DNA of 62,412 bases from assembly GCA_902526965.1 (NCBI GenBank), contig CABZMT010000006.1, positions 1-62,412 on the forward strand, read 5' to 3'. Position numbers and translations under genes: made by a program. This document shows, piece after piece, positions 48,791 to 58,796 of the stretch (positions are counted from its first letter, which is position 1; each line of letters begins with the position of its first letter). The notes beneath the pieces were generated by a model. That model was not told the origin of the DNA and searched no databases. It was given only the letters and a program-made list of their open reading frames with translations. The DNA comes from an uncultured Alphaproteobacteria bacterium. GTDB lineage: Bacteria > Pseudomonadota > Alphaproteobacteria > HIMB59.

Positions 48791-50042
48791 TTAATTCACC
48801 AGCATAGCCTTGAATTTTATCATTTTCTGATATTCTAAGTAACTGATTATATTTTGCAACTCTATCCGATCTGGCCAACGAACCTGTTTTTATTAAAGGA
48901 CAATGTGATGCAACGGCTAAATCTGAAATAAAAGAATCCTCTGTTTCGCCTGATCTATGAGACATTATAGAAGCAAAATTATTTTCTGTTGCTAATTTAA
49001 TAGCTTCTAAAGTTTCTGTTACTGTACCAATTTGATTTAATTTTATTAAGATGCTATTGGCTTGTTTCTCGTCAATGCCTGTTTTTAATTTTTGTATATT
49101 TGTTACAAAAAGGTCATCACCAACTAAACGAATTTTAGAACCAAGTTTACTTGTAATTTTCACCCAACCCTCATAGTCTTCTTCATTAAGCGCGTCTTCG
49201 ATTGAAAATATAGGATATTTATCACATATATTTTCATAAACACTGATCATTTCTTCAGTCGAATAAGAGTTACCTTCAAAGTTATATTTTCCATTTGAAT
49301 AAAATTCGCTAGAGGCTGCATCTAAAGAGATTTTAAAGTGATCATTTAGTTTAAAACCTGCTTTTAAAATTGAGTCACATATTAGGTCTAATACATCTAG
49401 ATGAGATTTTAAATTAGGAGCAAATCCTCCCTCATCACCAAGATTAGTATTAAGAGATCGGGATTTTAATTCTTTTTTAATATTTGTAATTACAGAGTGT
49501 GTAGAAGATAAGGCTTCAGTTAATGAGTTAAATCCTATTGGTAAAATCATAAATTCTTGAAAATCAACATCATTATCTGCGTGCTGACCACCATTAATTA
49601 CATTTAGCATTGGAACTGGGATAATTAAATTTTCAGTACCTTGAGATAAGAATATGGCTCCAAAATTTGAATAAGACCATGCCTTATAGTAAGCAAGGCT
49701 TAAAGATAAAATAGCATTTGCACCATATTTAGATTTATTTTCTGTACCATCAAGTTCTATTAAGAATTTATCAAAATCTCTAAAATCATTAAAAGACTTT
49801 TCTAAAATTATAGGTTTAATTAATTCATTAACATTAGATACTGCTTTAAGTACACCTTTACCGCTCATTCTATTAGAGTCTAAATCTCTTAATTCTAATG
49901 CCTCAAACTTTCCTGTTGAAGCCCCTGATGGAACCATTCCACGAAAAGGATATGGGATATTTTCAAAAATTAATTCACATTCAACTGTTGGGTTTCCCCG
50001 ACTATCAAAAATCTCTCTTGCTGTTACGTTTTTAAGTTTCAT
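48771..50042 (-). CDS. eno: Enolase
   Basis: A 423-residue enolase. AREIFDSRGNPTVE opens the protein, NVINGGQHADN follows, and the catalytic segments EDALNEEDYEGWVKIT, LVGDDLFVTN, LIKLNQIGTVTET and SHRSGETEDSFISDLAV are intact. It interconverts 2-phosphoglycerate and phosphoenolpyruvate. It follows kdsA on the minus strand with adjoining stop and start, in a run that also contains tpiA and pdh. Confidence 0.98.
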   Translation of the reverse strand: MKLKNVTAREIFDSRGNPTVECELIFENIPYPFRGMVPSGASTGKFEALELRDLDSNRMSGKGVLKAVSNVNELIKPIILEKSFNDFRDFDKFLIELDGTENKSKYGANAILSLSLAYYKAWSYSNFGAIFLSQGTENLIIPVPMLNVINGGQHADNDVDFQEFMILPIGFNSLTEALSSTHSVITNIKKELKSRSLNTNLGDEGGFAPNLKSHLDVLDLICDSILKAGFKLNDHFKISLDAASSEFYSNGKYNFEGNSYSTEEMISVYENICDKYPIFSIEDALNEEDYEGWVKITSKLGSKIRLVGDDLFVTNIQKLKTGIDEKQANSILIKLNQIGTVTETLEAIKLATENNFASIMSHRSGETEDSFISDLAVASHCPLIKTGSLARSDRVAKYNQLLRISENDKIQGYAGELSEVFKS

Positions 50043-50867
50043 TTATTTTGCCGCCTTATTTATTTTATTAATAGTATTTAAAAGTTTTGGCATTTTATGT
50101 AAATAAAGCATATTAGGGCCATCACTTAATGCTTTTTCCGGGTTTGGGTGTGTCTCAATAAAAAAACCTGCTATTCTCAATGAAGAAGCAGCTTTAGATA
50201 GAGGAACTACATATTCTCTAGCACCCCCACTTTTTTTTCCCAATCCACCTGGAAATTGTACGCTATGAGTTGAGTCAAAAATAATTGGATATCCAAATTC
50301 TTTCATAAAATGAATACCTTTAAAATCATTTATTAAGTAATTGTAACCAAATGAATTTCCTCTTTCAGTAATTAGTATTTTTTTATTATTTTCGTTTTCA
50401 ATTTTTTTAATGATATTTGAAACTTCTTTATGAGATAAGAATTGTCCCTTCTTAACATTTACAATCTTTTTTGTTTGTGCAGCAGATTTTATCAAGTCAG
50501 TTTGTCTGCATAAAAAAGCTGGAATCTGTATTACGTCTAAAAGTTCAGCTAACTTATCTACTTGGGAAGTCTCATGTACATCTGAAGTTATGGAAATTTT
50601 TAAATCATTTTTAAGATTTTTTAATATATCTAATGATTTATCAAAAGAAATTTTATTTCTAATAGTTTGGTCGGAACTTCTGTTAGCTTTATCAAAACTG
50701 CATTTAAATATTAAATTAAACTTTTCTTTTTTTGCATATTTAATTAAAGACTTTGCAATTTGTCTAACTAACTTTTCGTTTTCTAATAGGCATGGGCCGG
50801 ATATTAATGTAAGTCTATCAGTATCATTTTTGATTAATTGTTTAGATAAAAAAACTGATCTAGGCAT
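50043..50867 (-). CDS. kdsA: 3-deoxy-8-phosphooctulonate (KDO-8-P) synthase
   Basis: A 274-residue DAHP/KDO-8-P synthase. SGPCLLENEKL, FKCSFDKANRSS, the LDVIQIPAFLCRQTDL and NVKKGQFLS segments, TERGNSFGYN and FDSTHSVQFPGG are family-typical. It makes KDO-8-phosphate from PEP and arabinose-5-phosphate, the first committed step of the lipopolysaccharide core sugar, so the host is a Gram-negative with LPS. The start overlaps the pyrG stop by 8 bases. Confidence 0.97.
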   Translation of the reverse strand: MPRSVFLSKQLIKNDTDRLTLISGPCLLENEKLVRQIAKSLIKYAKKEKFNLIFKCSFDKANRSSDQTIRNKISFDKSLDILKNLKNDLKISITSDVHETSQVDKLAELLDVIQIPAFLCRQTDLIKSAAQTKKIVNVKKGQFLSHKEVSNIIKKIENENNKKILITERGNSFGYNYLINDFKGIHFMKEFGYPIIFDSTHSVQFPGGLGKKSGGAREYVVPLSKAASSLRIAGFFIETHPNPEKALSDGPNMLYLHKMPKLLNTINKINKAAK

Positions 50868-52479
50868 TTTTATTAATTAAACTATTTTTGATAAATGAGA
50901 AGAAAATAGGATGAGGTTTAAACGGCTTTGATTTTAGTTCTGGATGAAACTGAACACCTAAAAACCATTTATGATTTTTATTTTCGATAATTTCTAATAA
51001 TTTTTTATCTTTAGAAAAACCTGAAAAAACCAAACCTTTTTTTTCAATAAAAGATCTATATTTAGGGTTTACTTCATACCTATGTCTATGTCTTTCGTGA
51101 ATTAATTTTTTTTTATAAACTTTGGAAGCTAAAGATTTCTCTTTTATATAACAGGGATATGAACCCAATCTCATTGTAGCTCCTAAATCATTTTCTTTGG
51201 TCCTTTTAACCTTTTGATTTTTTTTACTCCATTCTGTCATTAAAGATATGACATTATTTGTATGTTTACCAAATTCAGAACTTCCGGAATTTTTCATTTT
51301 TAGTACATTTTTAGTGAATTCAATAATAGATAATTGCATACCTAAACAAATACCCAAGAAAGGAATTTGATTTTCTCTGGCATGCCTAATAGCTTCTATT
51401 TTTCCACTTATACCTCTATTCCCAAAACCTCCTGGTATCAAAATACCTGAAGCCTTAGCCAGTAGCTCTCCAACATTTTTTTTATTAATAGTTTCAGAGT
51501 CAATCCATTTTATTTTAACATTTGCTTTATTATGAACACCAGCATGATAAATAGCCTCATAGAGGGATTTATAACTGTCTTTTAAATGAACATATTTTCC
51601 AATAATAAATATATTTAATTCCTCTTTTGCCCTGGACTCTAAAACTTCGAAATTTGTCCATTTTGAGAGGTCTTTTTTCTTTGTAGATTTTATATTTAAA
51701 CTTTTGATAACTAGGTCATCTAATTTAGATTTAGATAACAGTGATGGAACTTGATAAATACTTCCTACATCATAAGAAGGTATCACCGCATTTGTAGGAA
51801 CGTTACAAAACAAACTAATTTTTTGAATTTCTTCATTCTTAATTTTTTTATTACTTCTACATACTATTATATCAGGCTGGATACCTGCATTTAATAGTTC
51901 TTTTACTGAATGTTGAGTAGGTTTCGTTTTAATTTCACCTGATGTCTCTATATAAGGAAGTAAAGTTAAATGTATAAGAAGAGTATCAAGTTGTCTTTCA
52001 TTTTTAAATTGTCTAATAGCTTCTAAAAAAGGAAGGCTTTCAATATCACCAACAGTACCACCTATTTCGCAGATTATTACGTCATCTTTATTAGTTGATT
52101 TTTTTATTGAGTTTTTAATTTCTTCTGTAACATGAGGTATTACTTGAACAGTTGAACCTAAATATTTACCCTTTCTTTCTTTAGATAAAATAGTTGAGTA
52201 AATTTTACCTGAGGATATTGAGTCATTTTTTGAACATTTTATGTCAGTAAATCTCTCATAATGCCCTAAATCTAAATCAGTCTCATAACCATCATCTGTT
52301 ACATAAACCTCACCATGTTGATATGGGCTCATTGTTCCAGGGTCAACGTTTAGATAAGGATCTAATTTTCGAATTTTAAGTTTGATACCTCGAGCTCTAA
52401 GAAGAGAGGCTAATGATGCAGTGACTATTCCCTTACCAAGTGATGATACAACACCTCCGGTAACGAAAATTAATTTCAC
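50860..52479 (-). CDS. pyrG: CTP synthase
   Basis: A 539-residue enzyme that aminates UTP. The synthetase domain starts FVTGGVVSSLGKGI, with YLNVDPGTMSPYQHGEV. The amidotransferase domain has the nucleophile cysteine in FLGICLGMQL and the histidine/glutamate of FLGVQFHPE. Start is GTG at 52479, overlapping the secG stop by 4 bases. It is placed in the conserved tpiA-secG-pyrG-kdsA-eno order. Confidence 0.98.
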   Translation of the reverse strand: MKLIFVTGGVVSSLGKGIVTASLASLLRARGIKLKIRKLDPYLNVDPGTMSPYQHGEVYVTDDGYETDLDLGHYERFTDIKCSKNDSISSGKIYSTILSKERKGKYLGSTVQVIPHVTEEIKNSIKKSTNKDDVIICEIGGTVGDIESLPFLEAIRQFKNERQLDTLLIHLTLLPYIETSGEIKTKPTQHSVKELLNAGIQPDIIVCRSNKKIKNEEIQKISLFCNVPTNAVIPSYDVGSIYQVPSLLSKSKLDDLVIKSLNIKSTKKKDLSKWTNFEVLESRAKEELNIFIIGKYVHLKDSYKSLYEAIYHAGVHNKANVKIKWIDSETINKKNVGELLAKASGILIPGGFGNRGISGKIEAIRHARENQIPFLGICLGMQLSIIEFTKNVLKMKNSGSSEFGKHTNNVISLMTEWSKKNQKVKRTKENDLGATMRLGSYPCYIKEKSLASKVYKKKLIHERHRHRYEVNPKYRSFIEKKGLVFSGFSKDKKLLEIIENKNHKWFLGVQFHPELKSKPFKPHPIFFSFIKNSLINKNA

Positions 52480-52799
52480 TGATTAGGCACTTCTGGAATC
52501 ATTTCCTCTAAAGACTCATCTAAAATAATTTCTTCCTGAATTGTCTCTAAATCAGTTGAAGAAGAATATTGTTTTGTGATAATTGCACCCATAAACAAAC
52601 ACCAAAATAAAAAACCAAAACCTAAAACATAAGTAATTTTTGTCATACCTGAAAATGAAGATTTGTTTGTTGTCATACCACCAGTAAGAGAAGTTTGAGT
52701 ACCCAAACCTAAACTTCCGCCTTCAGTTTTTTGGAATAATATTATTAGAATTAGAACTACTCCAATAATCGCACTTATAATTAGAAATAGGTTTATCAT
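52476..52799 (-). CDS. secG: Preprotein translocase subunit SecG
   Basis: A 107-residue membrane protein with two spans (about 5-22 and 53-73). Between them is FQKTEGGSLGLGTQTSLTGG, the SecG signature, including the Gly/Thr/Ser-rich loop. The C-terminus is acidic (EEIILDESLEEMIPEV). It assists SecYEG. It lies between tpiA (4 bases away) and pyrG. Confidence 0.92.
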   Translation of the reverse strand: MINLFLIISAIIGVVLILIILFQKTEGGSLGLGTQTSLTGGMTTNKSSFSGMTKITYVLGFGFLFWCLFMGAIITKQYSSSTDLETIQEEIILDESLEEMIPEVPNQ

Positions 52800-52803
52800 A
52801 ATG

Positions 52804-53514
52804 TCATTTAAAGTGTTTAATAAATGAAGAATTTGTAGAAGCCGAGCCTACTAAAACTCCGTTTAAATTTTGTAAACTTAAAATATCTTTAATATTTGAT
52901 AAATTTACCGAACCACCATATAAAATATTTATTTTTTTAAAAGAGTAATTTTCCAATATTTTTGATAAAAAACCCAAAATATCGTCAATTTCTGATAATT
53001 TGGGTGTTAATCCAGTACCAATTGACCATAGAGGCTCATAAGCTAAGACGACTTCTTCATAATTATTTGATTTTTTAAATATTTTATTGATTTGTTTTTT
53101 TAAGAAAACTTTGGTTTTTTTTGATTTATAAATATTTAAAGGTTCTCCGATACATACTATTGGCTTTATTTTATTAATTAAACAAAGATCTATTTTTTTT
53201 TGTACGATCAAATCTGTTTCACCAAAATTAGATCTGACTTCAGAATGTCCAAGAATACAATACTTAATCTTGTTATTCACTAAGTCTTCAATATCTATAG
53301 AGCCAGTACTTGCGCCTTTACCATGCAAATCTATATTTTGTGCAGCATATATATTTTTTGGATATCTAGATTTAAGAGAGAGATTATAAAAGTTATTTGG
53401 ACTACAAATAAGTTTGTACTTTTTTGTAGATGGAAGCTTTGATACGATTTTAGATAAGTTCATACTTTCGGCTATATTTAAATATGATTTCCAATTAAAT
53501 ATTATATATTTCAT
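52804..53514 (-). CDS. tpiA: Triosephosphate isomerase
   Basis: A 236-residue TIM-barrel enzyme. FNWKSYLN holds the catalytic lysine, CILGHSEVRSNFGETD the histidine, and AYEPLWSIGTGLTP the glutamate; ILYGGSVN closes the phosphate site. I chose ATG at 53514 instead of the in-frame TTG at 53532, which would add six residues. It is slightly shorter than the 250-residue norm. 31 bases separate it from the divergent ppiD start. Confidence 0.96.
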   Translation of the reverse strand: MKYIIFNWKSYLNIAESMNLSKIVSKLPSTKKYKLICSPNNFYNLSLKSRYPKNIYAAQNIDLHGKGASTGSIDIEDLVNNKIKYCILGHSEVRSNFGETDLIVQKKIDLCLINKIKPIVCIGEPLNIYKSKKTKVFLKKQINKIFKKSNNYEEVVLAYEPLWSIGTGLTPKLSEIDDILGFLSKILENYSFKKINILYGGSVNLSNIKDILSLQNLNGVLVGSASTNSSFIKHFK

Positions 53515-53545
53515 AGGGATAACTGATATCAAAATACTGAGATAA

Positions 53546-55087
53546 ATGAAAACTAAAAAATTAATTGTTATTATATTTAGTGCTGCACTTGGAATTAGTT
53601 TCTTGTTTATTGGATTTGGATCTTATGTTGGTAAGACTTATGTACTTAAAGTAGGAAATCAAAAGATATCATCTATTGAATTTTCTAGAGCATACGAGAA
53701 CTATAAATCTGAAAATAGCCTCTCTAACCTGTCAGAACAAGAGGAGTTATTCTCAAAAGTTCAATTCACAAATCAATATGTAAATGAATTAGTATTTATT
53801 AATTACTTAGACGAAAAAATTAGTATTAGCGATAATTCAAAAAAAGTAGTTTTAAAAAAATCACTAAATAATGATGAAATGTTCAGAAATTTAGACGAGG
53901 CATCCCTTCAAAATTATCTAAAAGAAATTGAAGGAAACATTTATATAGATTTATTTAATAATAGTCTTGATACACAGAGCTTAGTAAGTAATGAAATTAA
54001 TCCAGAACTTCTCATAGAAAAAGAGTTGAACATTTACGAAATTAAAAAGGATAATAGTCTGATTAATTATCAGCTAGAAGAAGAGTTTTACACTGATAAT
54101 GAATTATATGAAATCACAATAAACGAGATAAGTCTGAGAAATTATATACAAGAAGAAATTATAACCGATACGATTATAGAGAATTATTATAATGAAAATA
54201 TTACTACATTTATTGAGCCTAAAAATTATACATATGAACAAATAATTTTAGAAAATGATAGGAATGAAAGCTTTGTAGAGCTCAAAAATAATAATAATTC
54301 TCAATTTAAATTATTTGAAGACGTTAATGAAAAATTAATTTTGCCTCAAGTGCTTGATTATTTAAAAAAACTTAATGTTGGGGAAGAAAGTGAAAGTATT
54401 AAGATTGGTGAAAAATTCTTTTATGTAAAACTTTTATCATTCAAAGATGAATATCAATTGAATTTAAAAGATGCTTATGAAGATATAATGAAAACATTAA
54501 CACAATTAGAGATTGAAAATTTTGAAATGACGGATGAAATAAAAAATATTGATAGTTATAGTACAAATCAAATTTTTTTCTCTAATTCTTTTAATTTCTT
54601 AGAAAATATACCAGATCAATATAATTTTATTAACTTTAATCAATCATCTGGGGAAATAAAAAAAGATAATTTTTTATTTCAATTTAATATAAAAAAATTA
54701 TTTAAAGAAGATTTACCTATTGATATTAAAGAAAAATTTTTAATTTCATTTAGTAATTATAAAAAAAATATAGATACCTCTCATGGAGATGAATTATTAA
54801 ATAAAACTGGTACCGTAAAAGTAAATTACTTTACAGACTCACTCACTATTAAGAATAATTTTATTGAAGCAGAGGACTTGGAAAGAATTCTCATTATTAA
54901 AAATGATGAAAAATTAAAAGTGGTATTGCCAAATGAGGTTATATATTTAGATATAAATTCAATAGGATCTATAGACTCTTTAAATATTAAACAAAATATT
55001 GTCAATTTAATTTACTCAAATATCATAAAACAAATAAAAAATAACATAGATATAGAAGTAGATAACGAACAACTTATTCAGCTTTAA
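53546..55087 (+). CDS. PpiD/SurA-like periplasmic folding protein (divergent)
   Basis: A 513-residue protein anchored by one N-terminal membrane span (residues 6-25, LIVIIFSAALGISFLFIGFG). YVLKVGNQKISSIEFSRAYENYK and a SurA-N-type chaperone region to about residue 190 follow. The parvulin core (about 225-310: FIEPKNYTYEQIIL, then a glutamate-rich helix) lacks the conserved histidines I would expect of an active prolyl isomerase. It probably works as a periplasmic chaperone. In alphaproteobacteria a ppiD-type gene sits upstream of trpE, as here (1 base). Confidence 0.75.
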   Translation: MKTKKLIVIIFSAALGISFLFIGFGSYVGKTYVLKVGNQKISSIEFSRAYENYKSENSLSNLSEQEELFSKVQFTNQYVNELVFINYLDEKISISDNSKKVVLKKSLNNDEMFRNLDEASLQNYLKEIEGNIYIDLFNNSLDTQSLVSNEINPELLIEKELNIYEIKKDNSLINYQLEEEFYTDNELYEITINEISLRNYIQEEIITDTIIENYYNENITTFIEPKNYTYEQIILENDRNESFVELKNNNNSQFKLFEDVNEKLILPQVLDYLKKLNVGEESESIKIGEKFFYVKLLSFKDEYQLNLKDAYEDIMKTLTQLEIENFEMTDEIKNIDSYSTNQIFFSNSFNFLENIPDQYNFINFNQSSGEIKKDNFLFQFNIKKLFKEDLPIDIKEKFLISFSNYKKNIDTSHGDELLNKTGTVKVNYFTDSLTIKNNFIEAEDLERILIIKNDEKLKVVLPNEVIYLDINSIGSIDSLNIKQNIVNLIYSNIIKQIKNNIDIEVDNEQLIQL

Positions 55088-55088
55088 T

Positions 55089-56477
55089 ATGTACATACAC
55101 GGTAAAAAGGTTTTCATAGATACTGAAAATACAATTACGATTTACAATAAGCTTGCTAAAAAATTTAAAGACGTCTCTATTTTAGAGTCTGTAATTGGAG
55201 GCGATAATAAGGGAAGATATTCAATTATTCTCTTCAATGTAAATCAAAATATAGAAATCTTTCATAATTATGCGTTAATTAATAATCGAAAGAAAATCAT
55301 AAAATCACCAGATATCTTTATAAAGAATATTTATAAAAACTTAAAAATTAAAACATTATATGAACAAAATATACCACTCCCTGTGTTTATTGGTAATATT
55401 TGTTTTGATTTATGTAAATTTACACTTCCAAAATTAAGTTATGACCCTAGTAAAAATGAAATTGGAATTCCACTTGCGCACTTTGTTAAACCAACAAATT
55501 TAATAATAATTGATAATGTTCTCAACGAAACTCACTTAATTGAGGTTTCAAATAATAAGAGAATTCCAACTAAATCTTTAAAAAACTTAGAGAGTTTACT
55601 CAAATCACCCTTTCATAAATTTATCAAATTGAATGTTAAAAAATTAAAAAAGTTTAAAAATCATGTAAATAGAGAGGATTTTTTAAAAAGAGTAGATGAA
55701 ATCAAATCAGATATCAAGGTGGGTGAAATATTTCAGGCTGTTCTATCTCAAAGATTTTCTAATGAATATTTAATAGATCCTTTCAATTTTTATAGAGCCT
55801 TAAGATCAATTAATCCTTCTCCTTATCTTGTATTCTTAAACCTAAAAAACTATCAGATTATTTGTTCAAGTCCTGAAACTATGATCAAGGTAAAAAATAA
55901 AGAAATTACCTTAAGACCCATTGCTGGAACTAGAAGAAGAGGAAAAAATGAAATAGAAGATAATAATTTAAAAAACGAATTACTTAATGATAAAAAAGAG
56001 TTAGCAGAGCATTTAATGTTAGTAGATTTAGGTAGAAATGATGTAGGTCAAATTTCAAAAAATAATACAGTAAAAGTAACTGAACAAAATATAATAGAGT
56101 TTTACTCTCATGTTATGCATATAGTTAGCAATGTAACAGGAGTATTAAAAAATAATTTAACACCAATTGATGTTCTTTTTGCTGGTTTACCTGCTGGTAC
56201 TGTTTCGGGTGCACCTAAAATAAGAGCACTAGAAATATTAGAGAAACATGAACTTATAAATAGAGAATTTTACTCTGGATCAGTCTGTTATATAGATGCA
56301 AATGGAGATATGGACAGTTGTATCAACCTAAGAACAGCAATGATTAAAAATAAAAAGATATACGCTCAAAGTGGTGCAGGTATAGTTTTTGATAGTATAG
56401 CTAAAAACGAACACAGCGAGTGTATTAATAAAGCTAATGCTTTATTTGAGGCATACAAATTGGCTCATCAGATATAA
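55089..56477 (+). CDS. trpE: Anthranilate synthase component I
   Basis: A 462-residue chorismate-utilising enzyme. FQAVLSQRFS, PSPYLVFLNL, LRPIAGTRRRG, LAEHLMLVDLGRNDVGQ and GLPAGTVSGAPKIRA are standard. It converts chorismate and ammonia to anthranilate. It is 1 base after ppiD and overlaps trpG by one base (TAATG). No trp leader or attenuator is present in front of it. Confidence 0.97.
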   Translation: MYIHGKKVFIDTENTITIYNKLAKKFKDVSILESVIGGDNKGRYSIILFNVNQNIEIFHNYALINNRKKIIKSPDIFIKNIYKNLKIKTLYEQNIPLPVFIGNICFDLCKFTLPKLSYDPSKNEIGIPLAHFVKPTNLIIIDNVLNETHLIEVSNNKRIPTKSLKNLESLLKSPFHKFIKLNVKKLKKFKNHVNREDFLKRVDEIKSDIKVGEIFQAVLSQRFSNEYLIDPFNFYRALRSINPSPYLVFLNLKNYQIICSSPETMIKVKNKEITLRPIAGTRRRGKNEIEDNNLKNELLNDKKELAEHLMLVDLGRNDVGQISKNNTVKVTEQNIIEFYSHVMHIVSNVTGVLKNNLTPIDVLFAGLPAGTVSGAPKIRALEILEKHELINREFYSGSVCYIDANGDMDSCINLRTAMIKNKKIYAQSGAGIVFDSIAKNEHSECINKANALFEAYKLAHQI

Positions 56478-57046
56478 TGATTACATTAATAGATAATTAC
56501 GATAGCTTTACTTATAATCTTTATCACTGTCTGAGTAAGCATGATGATGTTTTAGTTATAAAGAATGACTTAATACTAAAGAATTTTGACAAAATAATTA
56601 ATAGTAAGGGTGTTGTGATTTCTCCTGGACCCAGTAATCCATTTAATGCAGGAGAATGTCTAGATTTAGTTCACCAAATTTACTCATTTATGCCAATATT
56701 AGGAGTGTGTTTAGGTCATCAGATACTGGGTGTATATTTTGGTGCTAAAATAGATACTCTAAAAATACCCATGCATGGGAAAGTATCGAATATTAAAAAA
56801 ATTAATGAATGTAAAATTTATAAAAATATTAATGTAAATTTTCAAGCAACGAGATATCACTCTTTATATCTAAATAGAGATAATTTTCCTAAAAATTTAA
56901 AAATAACTAGTATTTCTGATGATGATAAAAAAATAATGAGTTTTAGACATGAATTATTTTCAATATTTGGAGTGCAATATCATCCAGAAAGTATTGAAAC
57001 TGTTATTGGTTCTAAAATTGTAGATAATTTTATGGAGTGTATATGA
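56477..57046 (+). CDS. trpG: Anthranilate synthase component II (glutamine amidotransferase)
   Basis: A 189-residue class I amidotransferase supplying ammonia to TrpE. The nucleophile is C78 in ILGVCLGHQILG. The catalytic His/Glu are in QYHPESIET, and VISPGPSNPFNAGE is standard. It follows trpE by TAATG overlap and trpD overlaps its last bases (ATGA). Confidence 0.97.
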   Translation: MITLIDNYDSFTYNLYHCLSKHDDVLVIKNDLILKNFDKIINSKGVVISPGPSNPFNAGECLDLVHQIYSFMPILGVCLGHQILGVYFGAKIDTLKIPMHGKVSNIKKINECKIYKNINVNFQATRYHSLYLNRDNFPKNLKITSISDDDKKIMSFRHELFSIFGVQYHPESIETVIGSKIVDNFMECI

Positions 57047-58026
57047 AATATAACATAGGTGATACAGTTACTAAGAAAAATATAAAATATGTAATTAAAT
57101 ATTTATTTCATACAGATAATATAACTCATCAGGCAATAATCATTCATCAACTTAATAAATTAATTAATGATAGTGATATACTTTTATCATTAAGAAATTA
57201 CATCTTTAAAAATTCGAATAAAATTAAGCAATATCCTAATTCTTTAGATACATGTGGAACAGGTGGAGACGGATTAAAAACGCTCAATATATCTACTACA
57301 GTTGCAATCTTATTATCTTCTGTTGGAATACCCATAGCAAAACATGGAAATCGAGCAGCTAGTTCATTAAGTGGTTCCTCAGATATTATCTCTGAATTAA
57401 AAATACCAAATGAGAAGAATTCAAAAAAAATTATTAAAAGAATTTCAAATGATAAATTTGTATATTTGAATGCACCATTTTTTTATCCTAACTTAAGTAG
57501 AGTTGGAGAAGTTAGGAAAAAAATAGGAATAAAAACAATATTTAATTATATGGGTCCTACATTAAATCCATTAGGTGCAAAATTTCAAATATTAGGCACA
57601 ATAGATAAAGGTTCTGCAGAAATTATGTCAAAAATTTTATCAAAAATTAAAAATAAAAAATTTACTATTTTTTTTTCAGAGGATGGTTTAGATGAGATAA
57701 GTATATTTGCTCCAACAAATTTTTATTTTAAAAAAGAAAAAAGTATTATAAAGAAAAAAATTTCACACATGGTTTATAAAAAATACCTTACCTCAAAATT
57801 AAATTTTAAAGATATCAAAGGTGGTTTACCATCTTACAATGCAAATAGGTTAATTGAATTGTTTCAGGGAAAAAAAGATAGTTACAGAGATATTACAATA
57901 ATTAACTCTATTTATGCAATGCAAACCATTAAACCAGATTATAAGTTTGATAATTGCTTTGAAATTTTAAGTAATTCTTTAGATAATTCAATAGCTTTTA
58001 ATCATTTGAATAAAATTAAGAAGTGA
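57043..58026 (+). CDS. trpD: Anthranilate phosphoribosyltransferase
   Basis: A 327-residue enzyme joining PRPP and anthranilate. DTCGTGGDGLKTLNIST is the PRPP loop. HGNRAASSLSGSSDI, RKKIGIKTIFNYMGPTLNP and EDGLDEISIF are typical. I chose the ATG at 57043, with GGAG 6 bases upstream and an ATGA overlap with trpG, over the GTG at 57037. trpC starts on its last base. Confidence 0.97.
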   Translation: MKYNIGDTVTKKNIKYVIKYLFHTDNITHQAIIIHQLNKLINDSDILLSLRNYIFKNSNKIKQYPNSLDTCGTGGDGLKTLNISTTVAILLSSVGIPIAKHGNRAASSLSGSSDIISELKIPNEKNSKKIIKRISNDKFVYLNAPFFYPNLSRVGEVRKKIGIKTIFNYMGPTLNPLGAKFQILGTIDKGSAEIMSKILSKIKNKKFTIFFSEDGLDEISIFAPTNFYFKKEKSIIKKKISHMVYKKYLTSKLNFKDIKGGLPSYNANRLIELFQGKKDSYRDITIINSIYAMQTIKPDYKFDNCFEILSNSLDNSIAFNHLNKIKK

Positions 58027-58796
58027 TGAATATTTTAGATCAAATAGTTTTAGAGAAAAAAAATCACTTAGAATATTTAAGTCAAAAGTTAAATAAAAAA
58101 AATAATTTTAAGTCTACTAATTCAAACTCTTTTTTGAATGCCATAGAAAGTAATTTAAGTAAAAACAAAAATGCACTAATTGCAGAATTTAAGAGATACA
58201 GTCCATCTGTTAAAAGCTTTAATAAAGTTAGAAATCTACAAGATGTTATTGAACAATATCATAAATCAAAATGCTGCTGTATATCAATTTTAACTGACAA
58301 AAATTTTGGAGGTAGTTTAAATGATATAAATGTTGCTAAAAAAATATCTAATAAACCAATTATAAGAAAAGATTTTATAATTAATGAAGCACAAGTGTTT
58401 GAAACTAAAGAATTTGGCGCTGATGCAATATTATTGATTGCAAAAATTTTATCAAAATCAGAAATTAGAAAGTTATACAAATTAGCAAACAAAATTGGTT
58501 TGGATGTATTGATAGAAATTGAAAGTGTATTAGAAGCTAAGAAGATTAGAGATATAGACGCCAAATTAATTGGAATAAATAATAGAAATTTAAAAGAACA
58601 GAAGATTGATATTAATAAATCAATTAAATTATCTAAAGTATTAAATAATAAAATAATAATTAGTGAGAGTGGAGTTACGGTATCGAATATTAAGAAAATA
58701 AAAAATAATAGTGGAATATCATCTTTTTTAATTGGTGGAAGTATTTTAAATAATGAAGATAAAGTTAAATATATAAATAAATTATATAAAGCCTGA
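58026..58796 (+). CDS. trpC: Indole-3-glycerol phosphate synthase
   Basis: A 256-residue TIM barrel. LIAEFKRYSPS carries the phosphate-site lysine (usually EIKKASPS), and FGGSLNDI, IIRKDFIINE, INNRNLKEQ and LIGGSIL are present. It converts CdRP to indole-glycerol phosphate. The start is ATG at 58026, overlapping the trpD stop by one base (TGATG); an in-frame GTG lies one codon earlier. It ends on the moaC start. Confidence 0.95.
   Translation: MNILDQIVLEKKNHLEYLSQKLNKKNNFKSTNSNSFLNAIESNLSKNKNALIAEFKRYSPSVKSFNKVRNLQDVIEQYHKSKCCCISILTDKNFGGSLNDINVAKKISNKPIIRKDFIINEAQVFETKEFGADAILLIAKILSKSEIRKLYKLANKIGLDVLIEIESVLEAKKIRDIDAKLIGINNRNLKEQKIDINKSIKLSKVLNNKIIISESGVTVSNIKKIKNNSGISSFLIGGSILNNEDKVKYINKLYKA

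Noticed and set aside
53515-53532. TTG start extending tpiA by six residues
   Set aside because: The ATG at 53514 gives the usual start just before the catalytic lysine segment, and the extension has no match to the family.
55088-55088. trp leader peptide or attenuator before trpE
   Set aside because: Only one base separates ppiD and trpE, so no leader is possible here.
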